Positions 36,372 through 45,164 of a stretch of 64,000 bases of DNA are shown here, in pieces. The stretch is from positions 43,131 through 107,130 of the forward strand of contig JAHQWK010000024.1 of NCBI GenBank assembly GCA_029856145.1, given 5' to 3'. The position numbers and the translations under genes were made by a program. How positions within the stretch are numbered: the first letter of the stretch is position 1; each line of letters begins with the position of its first letter. Below the pieces are notes generated by a model. The model was not told the DNA's origin and ran no database searches. It saw only the letters and a program-made list of their open reading frames with translations. Source of the DNA: Promethearchaeia archaeon (GTDB taxonomy: Archaea > Asgardarchaeota > Lokiarchaeia > Sigyniarchaeales > SOKP01).

Positions 36372-39034
36372 TATTTGATATTTTCTATTAAGTTAGGTAT
36401 TTCTTTGATTTCTTTCTTGAAAACATTATCTAAATTGGATATACCTTCTACAATATTTTTAATGCTCTCCAGACTGTAGATTAAATTCTCTAAATAATCA
36501 ATAAGATCTCCTTTAAAAACCATGATTTTAAATTCTTCCATCAAGTAACTGGAAATCTCTTCAATTGTCATATTATGTTTGATTCTCAAGTCAAGGATTA
36601 GTTTTTCTAAATTTAAACGACCGCAATCACAATATGGATTATCTTTACAACTGCAATTAAATATTTCGTTAGTTAATTTCATTATAAAATCAATAAAATC
36701 ACGGGAAAATGATTTTCTCTTTCGGACATACTCTGCATTCATTAAGGATAATACACTAGCACTAAATAAATTATTCGAAAAATATCTCATATTGATATTC
36801 TTTGATAAATCTGCAACTATATTTTTTGATAGGTATATGTTTCTAAGAAATTCTAAGTCTAAAGCAATATCTAAAGGTGTTTCTAATTTATTCTGTAATT
36901 TTTTTATAATTTCAAGACTTTCATCAACACTTAAAAATGAATTTGCAATTGCTCTTCCTAAACGGGTTGCTTTAATTGTCAAATCTTCTTTTATTCGTAT
37001 TAAATTAAAAGATATTAACTTCTTCAAAACTTCTTCCATATCGAAATGATTATTTATTAAACGGTTATAAAAGTTATACACAATTTCTTTTGTAATCCAC
37101 TTATTAAACATAGAATTAAATGCAAGAATTTCTGTTTGAGATTTATCTTTATCAGGAACAAGCTCAAAATCTTTAATCTTTCCATTCAATAGTTTTATTG
37201 CTATATTTTCTTCAGTAATTTTCATTTTAGGAGAATATATCTTTCCAGGTTCAACAAGTATATATGCTAAACCCTTTTCATGTTTTTTTAATCTTCCACT
37301 TCGTCCTAGCATCTGTTCAAATTCTGCAACAGATAACCAATTTATGCCCATTGCTAAAGATTCAAAAATTACTTGGCGAGCTGGAAGATCTACACCTGCT
37401 GCTAATGCTGCAGTTGCTATAACCCCAATAATCTTCTGAGTCTGGAATTTTTCTTCAATTTCTCTTCTTTCTTCATTGGTTAAACCTGAATGGTAAGCTA
37501 AAACATTTATCCCTTTGTTCTGTAAATAAGCTGATATCGATTCACACTTTTTTCTAGTATTTGTAAATACTATTGATTGCCCTTTAAATCCGTATATAGA
37601 TTTCATAGAAAAAGCAGCTCTTACTAACCTAGAAATATACTTATTTTTTTGAGTTTCGTTTAGACATAATAATAAATGACGCTCAACTGGAACAGGGCGA
37701 TTATTATACTTAATTAATTCACAATTTAATTTTTTAGCTAAAAACTCTGGTTCTCCTAAGGTTGCACTTAAATATAGGAACTGAGAATTGAATTGTGTTT
37801 TTAGTCTAGCTATTAAACCATCTAATATAAAACCTCGTTCTGGATCAATTAATGTTTGAATTTCATCAATTACAATTGTACCAATATTACCTAAGAGATC
37901 TTTATTCCCACTTCTTAAAATATAGTCAATTGCTTCATAAGTTGCAATAATAACATGGGCATTAGCTAAGTCTTTAATATTGGTATCCTCTTTTTTTCCA
38001 AATAGTGATTCTCCAACTCTTTTGATGACTTTTAGCTTAATTGTTTTATATTTTTCTTTAAATTCTTCTGTCCTTATATTGGCTAAAGCTACAATTGGTA
38101 CTAAATATAACATTTTTGCGGCTCTGTCTTTTAAAACTTTTGAGACTCCTGCTAATTCTCCTACTAAAGTTTTACCTCCACTCGTAGGAGCCATAATTAA
38201 TTGATTATTACGTTTTGATAATAAACCCTTTTCAATGGAAATTGCTTGGATTGGCAATAAATTAGTTAATCTTAACCCTTTCAATATCTCTTTAAACGCT
38301 GGAGGAATGTCTATACTATCTATTTCTTGATTAAGATATTTTTTGCTAATTGAAGATGATTTTTCAATATCATAAAGTGTTATCTCACGGGATCTTACAG
38401 GATCAAAATCTGCCTTAAATGACTCCAATACTTTTCTAATATCTCTAAATTTGAGTATTAAATGCATTAAAAAATTCTTTAATTTAGGGCTGATTTTCTC
38501 TTGAGAAATAAGCCCGGTAAGCTTAATTCTATTTAACATAATATCATAAGCACATTCAGAACAAATAATTTGATTCTTATAAGATTTAATTTGAAGATTC
38601 TCATTTAATAAAGTAAAGTTATGTTTTTCCATACAAGAATTGCATAAAGTTAAATTAATAATCCTATCCGTGTCATATTGATAATTGTTTAGCATTTCTT
38701 TAACAGGTGAAACATCTTGAGAAGGAGTTTGGCTTGAAAAAGCGACAAATTTGTTTTTATCTGATAAAATGAACTTTCTTAGTAATCGTGGATTAATTGG
38801 CTGTGAACTTCCTTCTTTCTCAATTTTATTAAAATTTAGAGGACGTATTCTATTTTTAAAATCTAGTCCAAAAATTACCGTGCCCCTAAAGAATGGTTCC
38901 TTTACGTAAGAAAATGTAAATCTCTTTTTCTTAAATGATTTTAGATAAAAGAAATTAACATTAAATTGCAATTCTTTCTTATGCTTACGATTTCTATCAA
39001 AAACTATAAAGAAACTTCTTAAGGGAACACTCAA
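36368..39034 (-). CDS. Large Ski2-like DEAD/DEAH-box helicase with zinc sites
   Basis: The 888-residue protein has an N-terminal domain with a C131-x2-C134 ... C158-x2-C161 zinc site, then a superfamily 2 core: Walker A APTSGGKT (K288), Walker B VIDEIQ, motif III SATLG, motif IV SIVFTNT, motif V AALAAGVDLP and motif VI MLGRSGR. After the core come winged-helix and ratchet-like helices and a C-terminal Cys cluster CSCKDNPYCDCG. This order is that of archaeal Hel308/Ski2-type helicases, which unwind DNA or RNA in repair or RNA turnover; which of the two is not decided by sequence. Converges on the DRG-like gene. Confidence 0.9.
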   Translation of the reverse strand: MSVPLRSFFIVFDRNRKHKKELQFNVNFFYLKSFKKKRFTFSYVKEPFFRGTVIFGLDFKNRIRPLNFNKIEKEGSSQPINPRLLRKFILSDKNKFVAFSSQTPSQDVSPVKEMLNNYQYDTDRIINLTLCNSCMEKHNFTLLNENLQIKSYKNQIICSECAYDIMLNRIKLTGLISQEKISPKLKNFLMHLILKFRDIRKVLESFKADFDPVRSREITLYDIEKSSSISKKYLNQEIDSIDIPPAFKEILKGLRLTNLLPIQAISIEKGLLSKRNNQLIMAPTSGGKTLVGELAGVSKVLKDRAAKMLYLVPIVALANIRTEEFKEKYKTIKLKVIKRVGESLFGKKEDTNIKDLANAHVIIATYEAIDYILRSGNKDLLGNIGTIVIDEIQTLIDPERGFILDGLIARLKTQFNSQFLYLSATLGEPEFLAKKLNCELIKYNNRPVPVERHLLLCLNETQKNKYISRLVRAAFSMKSIYGFKGQSIVFTNTRKKCESISAYLQNKGINVLAYHSGLTNEERREIEEKFQTQKIIGVIATAALAAGVDLPARQVIFESLAMGINWLSVAEFEQMLGRSGRLKKHEKGLAYILVEPGKIYSPKMKITEENIAIKLLNGKIKDFELVPDKDKSQTEILAFNSMFNKWITKEIVYNFYNRLINNHFDMEEVLKKLISFNLIRIKEDLTIKATRLGRAIANSFLSVDESLEIIKKLQNKLETPLDIALDLEFLRNIYLSKNIVADLSKNINMRYFSNNLFSASVLSLMNAEYVRKRKSFSRDFIDFIMKLTNEIFNCSCKDNPYCDCGRLNLEKLILDLRIKHNMTIEEISSYLMEEFKIMVFKGDLIDYLENLIYSLESIKNIVEGISNLDNVFKKEIKEIPNLIENIKY

Positions 39035-39161
39035 CTATGAAACCATTTAAGCAATTAATTAATAATAAAATAAAATGAAAATTACCAAATCAAATTTTCT
39101 AGTTTTAAAATAACTGACTAAAATAACTTAAAAAATTAGATAATAAAAAAGAAATTAGAAA

Positions 39162-39323
39162 CTAAAACCCAAAGACTTGTTTTATTTTATCATATATCTC
39201 TTTAATTTCTCTAAGTTTTGTTTCATCGCCTTGATTTAAGAAATGGGACAACCAGTCTGCAAGTCCACCTTGTTGTATCCATTGTAAGAAGTATTCAACT
39301 GATTGACGTTCCTCAGCAGACAT
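39162..39323 (-). CDS. Small 53-residue protein
   Basis: A complete minus-strand reading starts at ATG and ends in TAG. The product begins MSAEERQSVEYFLQWIQQGG and continues LADWLSHFLNQGDETKLRE to end in KIKQVFGF. It is predicted all-helical with two amphipathic helices, Trp residues and normal amino acid use, unlike chance readings of A/T-rich DNA. I do not recognise the family. It lies between the helicase gene and the DnaJ-type zinc protein gene. Confidence 0.6.
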   Translation of the reverse strand: MSAEERQSVEYFLQWIQQGGLADWLSHFLNQGDETKLREIKEIYDKIKQVFGF

Positions 39324-39464
39324 TTTTTATTCGACTTTTCTATTATATTTGTTTTTAATTATATTTTTCTTCTATATAAAAGTTATAAATCATTCTATTT
39401 TATATTTTTATAATTCTAAAACATTTTTGATGAAATTTTTAATTAAATCTTATAAGTGAAAAAA

Positions 39465-40424
39465 ATGCCTGATATAAGAATTAAGACTCCTCCATTGGAT
39501 AAAGTATTCGAAAAATGGAAGCAAAGAGCAGTAAGAACGGATCGGAAAAAAATGGAAAAAGAGTTTGGGACAAAAGGTGCTGTTTTCTCATTAGACGCAG
39601 TTAGCGCAGCTGAATATGTAAAAGAAACCACAAAAGAGGCAGCAATTTATTTTGCACTTAAAAAATCTCTTGGTCCCGCCCCAAAAGGAAAGGAAGAAAA
39701 CCTTGTAACAGCCCCAAGAGTTGTTCGAGAACAATTTTATTCCTTTAAAGGAGCTGGAAAGATAAATAAAGAGGAATGGAAAGGAAATGAAATAGTTCCT
39801 CACTTTGAATCAATTCAAGCAGTTTCTTGTAAAAATTGTCGAGGAAAAGGATATATCGAAAATAAATGTAAAACCTGCAAAGGAACTGGAAAAATTGAGG
39901 AAACTTTGACAGTTCTTGTTGGTGAAGAACAGAAAAAGGAAAAGAAACCATTTTCTTATCCCTGTGCAACTTGTTTTGGCACAGGAAATAGAACAGAACC
40001 TTGCAAAGAATGTGGAGGTTATAAAAATATGTATAAATATGAAGAACTCCCTGTACCATTTCAAACAGTGGTAACAGGAGCCCCCATCCTTCATTCAAGC
40101 GCTCAAACCAAGTATGAAAAGGAGATTGGAGAGGATCTCCATAAAATGATTGAAGACGTCGAAGGAATAAAATTTAGTGATTTCAAAGAATTAGACTCTA
40201 AAGCAGAAGCGTCATTAGGATATTGGAATAAAAATATTAAAAAAACCATTAACTCTGCTGGTAGTGATTATAAATCTTATGAAAAAGACAAAGATGCTCA
40301 AATTACATCTCAAATTTATCTCTTTCCTATGATTTTGATGAATGCTGAAACGAAACGTGGTAAAAAATTTGAAATTTATAGTCTTGGATCAGGAGAAAAA
40401 TTTATGGTATATTCTAACTTCTAA
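39465..40424 (+). CDS. DnaJ-type zinc-finger protein (CxxCxGxG repeats), no J domain
   Basis: I prefer the ATG at 39465 (MPDIRIKTPP); a GTG lies three codons upstream. The 319-residue product has a central four-repeat cysteine-rich domain: CKNCRGKGY, CKTCKGTG, CATCFGTG and CKECGGYK, as in DnaJ, which binds two zinc ions. No J domain (HPD) is present. The rest is helical and strand-rich with no known motif. Such J-less proteins often assist protein folding or Fe-S/redox proteins; that is inference. A T7 run follows the stop. Confidence 0.75.
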   Translation: MPDIRIKTPPLDKVFEKWKQRAVRTDRKKMEKEFGTKGAVFSLDAVSAAEYVKETTKEAAIYFALKKSLGPAPKGKEENLVTAPRVVREQFYSFKGAGKINKEEWKGNEIVPHFESIQAVSCKNCRGKGYIENKCKTCKGTGKIEETLTVLVGEEQKKEKKPFSYPCATCFGTGNRTEPCKECGGYKNMYKYEELPVPFQTVVTGAPILHSSAQTKYEKEIGEDLHKMIEDVEGIKFSDFKELDSKAEASLGYWNKNIKKTINSAGSDYKSYEKDKDAQITSQIYLFPMILMNAETKRGKKFEIYSLGSGEKFMVYSNF

Positions 40425-40570
40425 TTCTTTTTTTCTGAAATTAATTACTAATTTAACAAACATAAATTTTTTATTTTCATCTTAAATTATGCTTCAATAT
40501 CTTAATTGAATTGTTTTCAAAACACAAACTTATAAATAACTAGAATCTACTTTTTTTTTAGAAATTTTTT

Positions 40571-40580
40571 ATTTAAATAA
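40571..40580 (+). promoter_or_regulatory. TATA-like box ATTTAAATAA before a microprotein
   Basis: The element is centred about 26 bases upstream of the ATG at 40601. This spacing suggests a leaderless mRNA that starts at or next to the ATG. Confidence 0.45.
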
Positions 40581-40600
40581 TTTAAAGCTTATTTAGCACT

Positions 40601-40744
40601 ATGATTAGTATAGTAGAAAAAGAAAAATTCTTAAGTTTAAAATGCAATTGTAAGCATTGTTGTGATACGGGTAAAATTAAGATTTATAGAGTTGATTGGG
40701 AGGATTTCGACGAGATCAAGTGTGAAAAATGTAAACCTGACTAA
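40601..40744 (+). CDS. 47-residue zinc-ribbon microprotein
   Basis: Complete reading from ATG to TAA. The product has CNCKHCC (15-21) and CEKC (41-44) flanking GKIKIYRVDWEDFDEIK, i.e. a two-knuckle zinc ribbon with a strand hairpin between. A TATA-like box 26 bases upstream fits leaderless transcription. Amino acid use is protein-like and Cys are placed in pairs, so it is unlikely to be chance. Function unknown; similar small zinc ribbons bind nucleic acids or transcription factors. Confidence 0.7.
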   Translation: MISIVEKEKFLSLKCNCKHCCDTGKIKIYRVDWEDFDEIKCEKCKPD

Positions 40745-40875
40745 ATAAACTTGTATAAAATAACATTCTAGGCCTTAGATATAATAAAAAAGTGAATAAA
40801 ACCAAATTTTTCTTGATTCTTACTGAATTTATGACTTATTCTAAATTTTAGACATACATTTCTAAAGTTTTCTAT

Positions 40876-41460
40876 TTATTTAAAGACTTTATCGAATACT
40901 TGCGGTAAGTTGTTGATTATAGGTTTTCGCGCTGTAGCAATAAAAGTAATAGCAATCAATCCTCCTAACCCGAATTGGATTATGCCATTTAAAATTAATT
41001 CATACGATGCTGCGGGTATGCCGAAAATGATAATTTCATATAAGAAATATCCAATTACCATCGTAAAACCACCAGTTAAAACAGCTAAAATGTCTCTATA
41101 ATTAATTTTTTTATAAAATTTTTTAGGGTTAGCGATGATACCCACTAAAAAACCCTCTAAACCTTTAATTATTAAAGTTCCAGGAGCATATATGGTATAG
41201 CCTAAAAAAATATCTGCTAAAGCTGAACCTATACCTCCAGAAAAACCTCCTATTATAGGTCCGAACAACATACCGCAGATCATTACTCCTGCATCTCCAA
41301 TATTGATGAAACCCTGAGTAGCTGGAATTGGAATAGAAATTACCATTGTTAGTATGCAAATAAGAGCAGAAAATACTCCAATTATTGAAAGTGATAAAAT
41401 TAATCGTGGTGTAAGACGCTGTTTATAATGATCTGGTGCTGTTACTTCTTCATTTTTCAA
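40876..41460 (-). CDS. ECF transporter S component (riboflavin/vitamin type)
   Basis: The 194-residue membrane protein has six predicted helices. The first helix, ILSLSIIGVFSALICILTMV, contains the Ala-rich contact region for the EcfT subunit, and INIGDAGVMICGMLFGPIIGG is typical of RibU/HmpT/ThiT-like S components. It binds a vitamin from outside and couples to a shared ATPase module, which is not in this window. The flavin reductase gene 114 bases upstream on the same strand hints at riboflavin, but the substrate is inferred. Starts at ATG; no riboswitch seen. Confidence 0.85.
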   Translation of the reverse strand: MKNEEVTAPDHYKQRLTPRLILSLSIIGVFSALICILTMVISIPIPATQGFINIGDAGVMICGMLFGPIIGGFSGGIGSALADIFLGYTIYAPGTLIIKGLEGFLVGIIANPKKFYKKINYRDILAVLTGGFTMVIGYFLYEIIIFGIPAASYELILNGIIQFGLGGLIAITFIATARKPIINNLPQVFDKVFK

Positions 41461-41573
41461 TGTTTTTATCGCCTTTAATTATAAATATCTAATTTTTTGA
41501 ATTTTTTAGACTTTATAAAATTAATTTACAAAAAACTCTAATGATAGCTTTTAAGAAAAAGAAATGAAAAAAG

Positions 41574-42050
41574 TTACTTAAGTATATTATTTGAAGCATA
41601 GGCGATTAGAATCTTCCCATAAAAATAGTGATGACTACTCATTTCTGATTTACATGAATGAACAATTTGACATTCATAGCTTAAATCAGAGTCTTTTATA
41701 GTAGAGACTTTTGTTTTATTTCCTGGAATAATTTCCAATCCTGCTTCTTTAATTTTATCAGTATTTCTTCCAGAATAAGAACCTGCTATATCTACCGCGT
41801 GATATATTTTATCCGAAGGGATATTTACAGTAAATTCATTGACTCCCTCAGTAAGTAATTTATATGTGTATCGACTATAAGCTACTTGTGCTCTAATAAC
41901 AGGAATACCCTCTAAATCTTCTATACTCTTCCAATCTAAAGCCATAACATTGAGTTTTCCATTTTTATCCATTGAAACTAACAACGCTGTATTTCTCTTA
42001 AAATGTTCAATATAATCATATGGCCCAATTTCTTGCCTAGTTTTAGACAT
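41574..42050 (-). CDS. Flavin reductase-like FMN-binding protein
   Basis: The 158-residue protein has the split-barrel flavin reductase fold: ALLVSMDKNGKLNVMALDW, VIRAQVAYSRYTYKLL, EFTVNIPS and the C-terminal HHYFYGKILIAYA. It binds FMN and reduces a flavin or another acceptor with NAD(P)H. It is upstream of the ECF S component gene on the same strand, so flavin uptake and use may be linked. Length is normal for the family. Confidence 0.85.
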   Translation of the reverse strand: MSKTRQEIGPYDYIEHFKRNTALLVSMDKNGKLNVMALDWKSIEDLEGIPVIRAQVAYSRYTYKLLTEGVNEFTVNIPSDKIYHAVDIAGSYSGRNTDKIKEAGLEIIPGNKTKVSTIKDSDLSYECQIVHSCKSEMSSHHYFYGKILIAYASNNILK

Positions 42051-42142
42051 TTTTATAATTCTAATATAGCTATTTCTTAATATATCAATAATTGTTAATT
42101 ATGGCATAAATTTCTTGTCATGTATGAATTTGTCTATTGCTT

Positions 42143-42286
42143 CTAACACGTTTCTTCCCAATCATCATTAGGATCAATACTTTCACAGCAATTAGGACAC
42201 CAATCATCAGGATAACCTCCATCAAAATCATCTGCTTCTATATTTAATAATTCATCATATATTTTTTCTGAAATTTTACCTTTAAG
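42143..42286 (-). pseudogene. Small acidic Cys-containing reading without a clear start
   Basis: A 47-codon stretch between stops encodes KISEKIYDELLNIEADDFDG then GYPDDWCPNCCESIDPNDDW, protein-like and acidic, with a CPNCC pair. There is no ATG, GTG or TTG, only ATT/ATA codons; an upstream ATG at 42296 is in another frame. It may be a frameshifted or decayed gene, or use an unusual start. It lies directly downstream of the acidic LIM-like gene, which it resembles in composition. Confidence 0.4.
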
Positions 42287-42315
42287 CTATGTGTCATAAG
42301 TTAATGTAAAAATGT

Positions 42316-42531
42316 TTAATCAGAGTCATCTTCGTCATCGTCATCATCATCATCATCATCATCGTCATCCTCCTCCTCATCATTATTTACATCAATGGTC
42401 TCATACTCTTCAGCATCACGATAACAGGTTTTACAATAAGGTTTTCCACCTACATAAATTGCTTTATCTTGGAGTATTTTTTTCTCGCAATTTGTACAAT
42501 AAACATCATCTTCATCATCAAATTTACCCAT
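42316..42531 (-). CDS. LIM-like zinc finger with polyaspartate tail
   Basis: The ATG at 42531 (MGKFDDEDDVYC) is chosen because a GGAGGTG ribosome site lies just upstream; the ATG at 42546 lies within that site. The 71-residue product has C-x2-C and C-x2-C pairs around ILQDKAIYVGGKPY, half of a LIM domain (treble-clef finger), then a tail with twelve successive Asp. It is cytoplasmic; role unknown. Acidic tails of this kind bind basic proteins or cations; that is inference. Confidence 0.75.
   Translation of the reverse strand: MGKFDDEDDVYCTNCEKKILQDKAIYVGGKPYCKTCYRDAEEYETIDVNNDEEEDDDDDDDDDDDDEDDSD
42327..42383. repeat. CAT/CGT trinucleotide tract coding for polyaspartate
   Basis: A run of ATC/GTC-type triplets on the plus strand encodes the Asp/Glu tail on the minus strand. 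Such simple repeats change length by slippage, so the tail may vary between relatives. On the plus strand it reads as polyhistidine, which is not a gene. Confidence 0.7.
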
Positions 42532-42740
42532 AACAAACACCTCCATATTTAATATAGGGAACTTTACTTAGATAACCAAATAAGCTCAATCTATAATTAT
42601 AATTTATATAAAAAAAAATTGTAACCATCATCGTATCCATCAATTAATTGTAATTTTTTCTTTGAATTCATTTTTAGATAGGATGTTTAATTTAAAATAT
42701 AATAAAATAAGACAAAAAATAATATAAGTATTGCATAAAA

Positions 42741-43778
42741 TTAAACAATACAGCTATTTGCCTTTTTTAATCTTTTCTCAGCATCATTAACAATACTATT
42801 AATTATGTCTTGAACAGTTTCGACAGAATTAATTAAACCGATACTTTGACCTAAAAGAACAGCTCCCTCTTCCACATTACCATCATAAGTCATTTCATAA
42901 TGTTTTTGATCGTCCATTACTCTCTCTGGTGTTAACTGAGCTTCCAATGCCATCTTTTCTTCTTTACTTGTTACAACTCCATGATGTAAAGAATAATTAT
43001 TTTTCCAAAGGCGTATTGGCCCAAGAACTCCAGTAACCCATACTGTGTCATCTGCTTTTGCTGAAGGTACAATATTTTTGTATTTTTCATGGAATTCACT
43101 TTCTTTTGAAGCAATAAATCTTGAACCCATTGCAATAGCTCCTGCACCCATTGCTAATGCTGAAGCTAATCCTTCTCCACTAGAAAATCCTCCGCATGCT
43201 ATTATTGAAGTGTCTGGATATTTTTTCGTGACTTGTTGTAATAAGACTAAGGTACTGATTTTTTCATAACTTTGATGTCCTCCGCCCTCCCAACCAGTAA
43301 TAACCATACCATCAACTCCAGATGTTATACATTTATCAGCAAGCCATAATGCTGGTGCCACATGGAAATGCTTAATGTTAGATCCACTCTCTTTTAATCT
43401 TTGATATGTTTTAGCTTTTGGCAGCATTTTCGATGAACCAGCGCTAGTTACTGCATAAACACATTGTTCTTTTATTTTTGGATTGTTCAATATGAATCTT
43501 GAAATCCCTCGACAGAGTCCTGGAGCATCTAGTTGTAATCTTGCTGTTCTAATATTAAATCCAAAGGGTTTTTCTGTATGTTCCACAACATATTCCATAT
43601 TTGATTTCATTTCTTCCAAGGCACTTTTCCCAAATAGATTAGTATGACTCAATACTCCCAATCCACCGGCTTCAGAAACTGCAACTGCTAATTCCTTTGT
43701 GTAAAACGGACCCATAGGAGCAGCAATTATCGGATGCTTAATTCCAAACATTTCAGTTATATCTGTTTTTAATCCCAT
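42741..43778 (-). CDS. Nitronate monooxygenase/FabK-like flavoenzyme
   Basis: The 345-residue FMN-binding TIM barrel has the family signatures IAAPMGPFYTKELAVAVSEAGG at the start, the substrate-side ITGWEGGGHQS with the catalytic His, ACGGFSSGEGLASALAMGA and MGSRFIAS for FMN phosphate binding. Such 2-nitropropane dioxygenase-like enzymes oxidise nitronates or reduce enoyl-ACP; sequence alone does not separate the two. Full length, alone on its strand. Confidence 0.85.
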   Translation of the reverse strand: MGLKTDITEMFGIKHPIIAAPMGPFYTKELAVAVSEAGGLGVLSHTNLFGKSALEEMKSNMEYVVEHTEKPFGFNIRTARLQLDAPGLCRGISRFILNNPKIKEQCVYAVTSAGSSKMLPKAKTYQRLKESGSNIKHFHVAPALWLADKCITSGVDGMVITGWEGGGHQSYEKISTLVLLQQVTKKYPDTSIIACGGFSSGEGLASALAMGAGAIAMGSRFIASKESEFHEKYKNIVPSAKADDTVWVTGVLGPIRLWKNNYSLHHGVVTSKEEKMALEAQLTPERVMDDQKHYEMTYDGNVEEGAVLLGQSIGLINSVETVQDIINSIVNDAEKRLKKANSCIV

Positions 43779-44096
43779 ATCCTTATACCATTTTCAACTG
43801 TTTTAATAATTATAATAATATAATAATATTAATAGTGAAAAATCAAAAAGTAATATAAATCTTTTATAAATTTAAAAGCAATTACTTAGATAAGTTGCTC
43901 TTAATAAAAATATACATTTAATTAATTTAAGAGTCAGATTAGGATTTTTGATGTTTACAGAAGTATTTTTCTAAATATATTTAAATATAAGTTCCGTTTT
44001 TGTTTTAATAAATTAAATAATTCTTAATAAAGGTTCTTTACGCCAGAAAATTTTCAATTCAAGAATCTTATTAGTTTTTTCTAGGCGATTAATGAG
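43779..44096. other. AT-rich divergent intergenic region
   Basis: The 318 bases separate two divergent genes. A TATA-like ATTTAAATATAAG lies at 43979-43991, about 110 bases before the GTPase start. No coding or RNA structure is seen. Confidence 0.5.
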
Positions 44097-45107
44097 TTGG
44101 ATAATACCATAAATTTAAAACTAGTTGTTCTCGGAGAAGGAGATGTTGGGAAATCTTCTATTATAAATGCTTTTATGGGGAAGCAATTTCCCGAACAGTA
44201 TTTACCAACAATTGGCAGTGAAACTGCTAAAAAAGAATACGTTATAAAAGAGAGTGGTAATATTATAAGAGTATTTCTTTCTATATGGGACACAGGAGGT
44301 CAGAGGTCATTTAATCCTTTTAATCCAGCTTTATATAAAAATATCGATATAGTTCTGTTAGTTTTCGATTTAACAAAACCAAAAGAAACATTGGAACTTC
44401 TAAAAGAAGAGTTTTTAAAACATGTAAATTATCATTCTGAAGATGTTTTAAAACTATTTATTGGAAATAAATTGGATGCACTTACTAATGTTAAGCAGAT
44501 TAAAACAAATTTGAATAATTTTTTAGCTAAAAATGACAATGTAGTATTCGTATCTGCAAAAACAGGTGAAAATATTAATGAGTGTTTTGAATTATTGATA
44601 TATACTTTTTTAAGAAAAGCAGAAATATTGTATCCTGATATTATTCAGAATAATACAGCTACAAGGTTCCTAAATTTAATTAATAAAAACGAAAATCAAT
44701 TAAAAATCGGATTAATAAATTTAAAAAATTTAGATTCAATATTAAAAAAGCAGAAGATAAAACCAAAAATCAAAGAAGAAAGTGTTGAGGAAAAAGAAAT
44801 TAAAGAATTGAAATATTATGACTTTCTAAAGCAAGAGTTAGAAAATAACACAACTCAAAAAAGCGATATTATGGATCTATTTTTGATTAATTTATCTGAA
44901 CTTGACAAAACTATAGAGCATTTAAAGAAAACCCACTCTAAATCAGTTAAGGATTTAATTGACAACTTAAAAGAACTCTTAATTATTACTAAAAAAGATT
45001 TTGAACAGAATGTTGACTTAATAGCAAAATTAAATAGAGAAGAATTTGAATTAGTAAAAATCATCTCAAAAACTAAAGAAGAACAATCAAAACTAAATAA
45101 GAAGTAG
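44097..45107 (+). CDS. Small GTPase with long C-terminal coiled coil
   Basis: Starts at TTG 44097; a nearby ATG (44092) is out of frame. The 336-residue product has a Rab/Ras-like domain (1-180): G1 GEGDVGKSS, PTIGSETAKK as switch I, G3 WDTGGQ, G4 NKLD, G5 SAKTG. The rest (about 190-336) is a charged, heptad-rich region (for example LLDIMDLFLI-like helix DIMDLFLINLSELDKTIEHL). Fusion of a Rab-like GTPase with a coiled coil is uncommon. It is followed 57 bases later by a coiled-coil gene on the same strand. No prenylation motif. Confidence 0.85.
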   Translation: MDNTINLKLVVLGEGDVGKSSIINAFMGKQFPEQYLPTIGSETAKKEYVIKESGNIIRVFLSIWDTGGQRSFNPFNPALYKNIDIVLLVFDLTKPKETLELLKEEFLKHVNYHSEDVLKLFIGNKLDALTNVKQIKTNLNNFLAKNDNVVFVSAKTGENINECFELLIYTFLRKAEILYPDIIQNNTATRFLNLINKNENQLKIGLINLKNLDSILKKQKIKPKIKEESVEEKEIKELKYYDFLKQELENNTTQKSDIMDLFLINLSELDKTIEHLKKTHSKSVKDLIDNLKELLIITKKDFEQNVDLIAKLNREEFELVKIISKTKEEQSKLNKK

Positions 45108-45164
45108 TTTTTCGCCTAGATAATAAAACAATTATGATTAAAGAATTAATAAAAATGAAAAAAG

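Noticed and set aside
42312..42533. Polyhistidine-rich plus-strand reading opposite the LIM-like gene
   Set aside because: It is the mirror of the GAT/GAC triplet repeat on the minus strand; the minus strand has a ribosome site and zinc Cys pairs.
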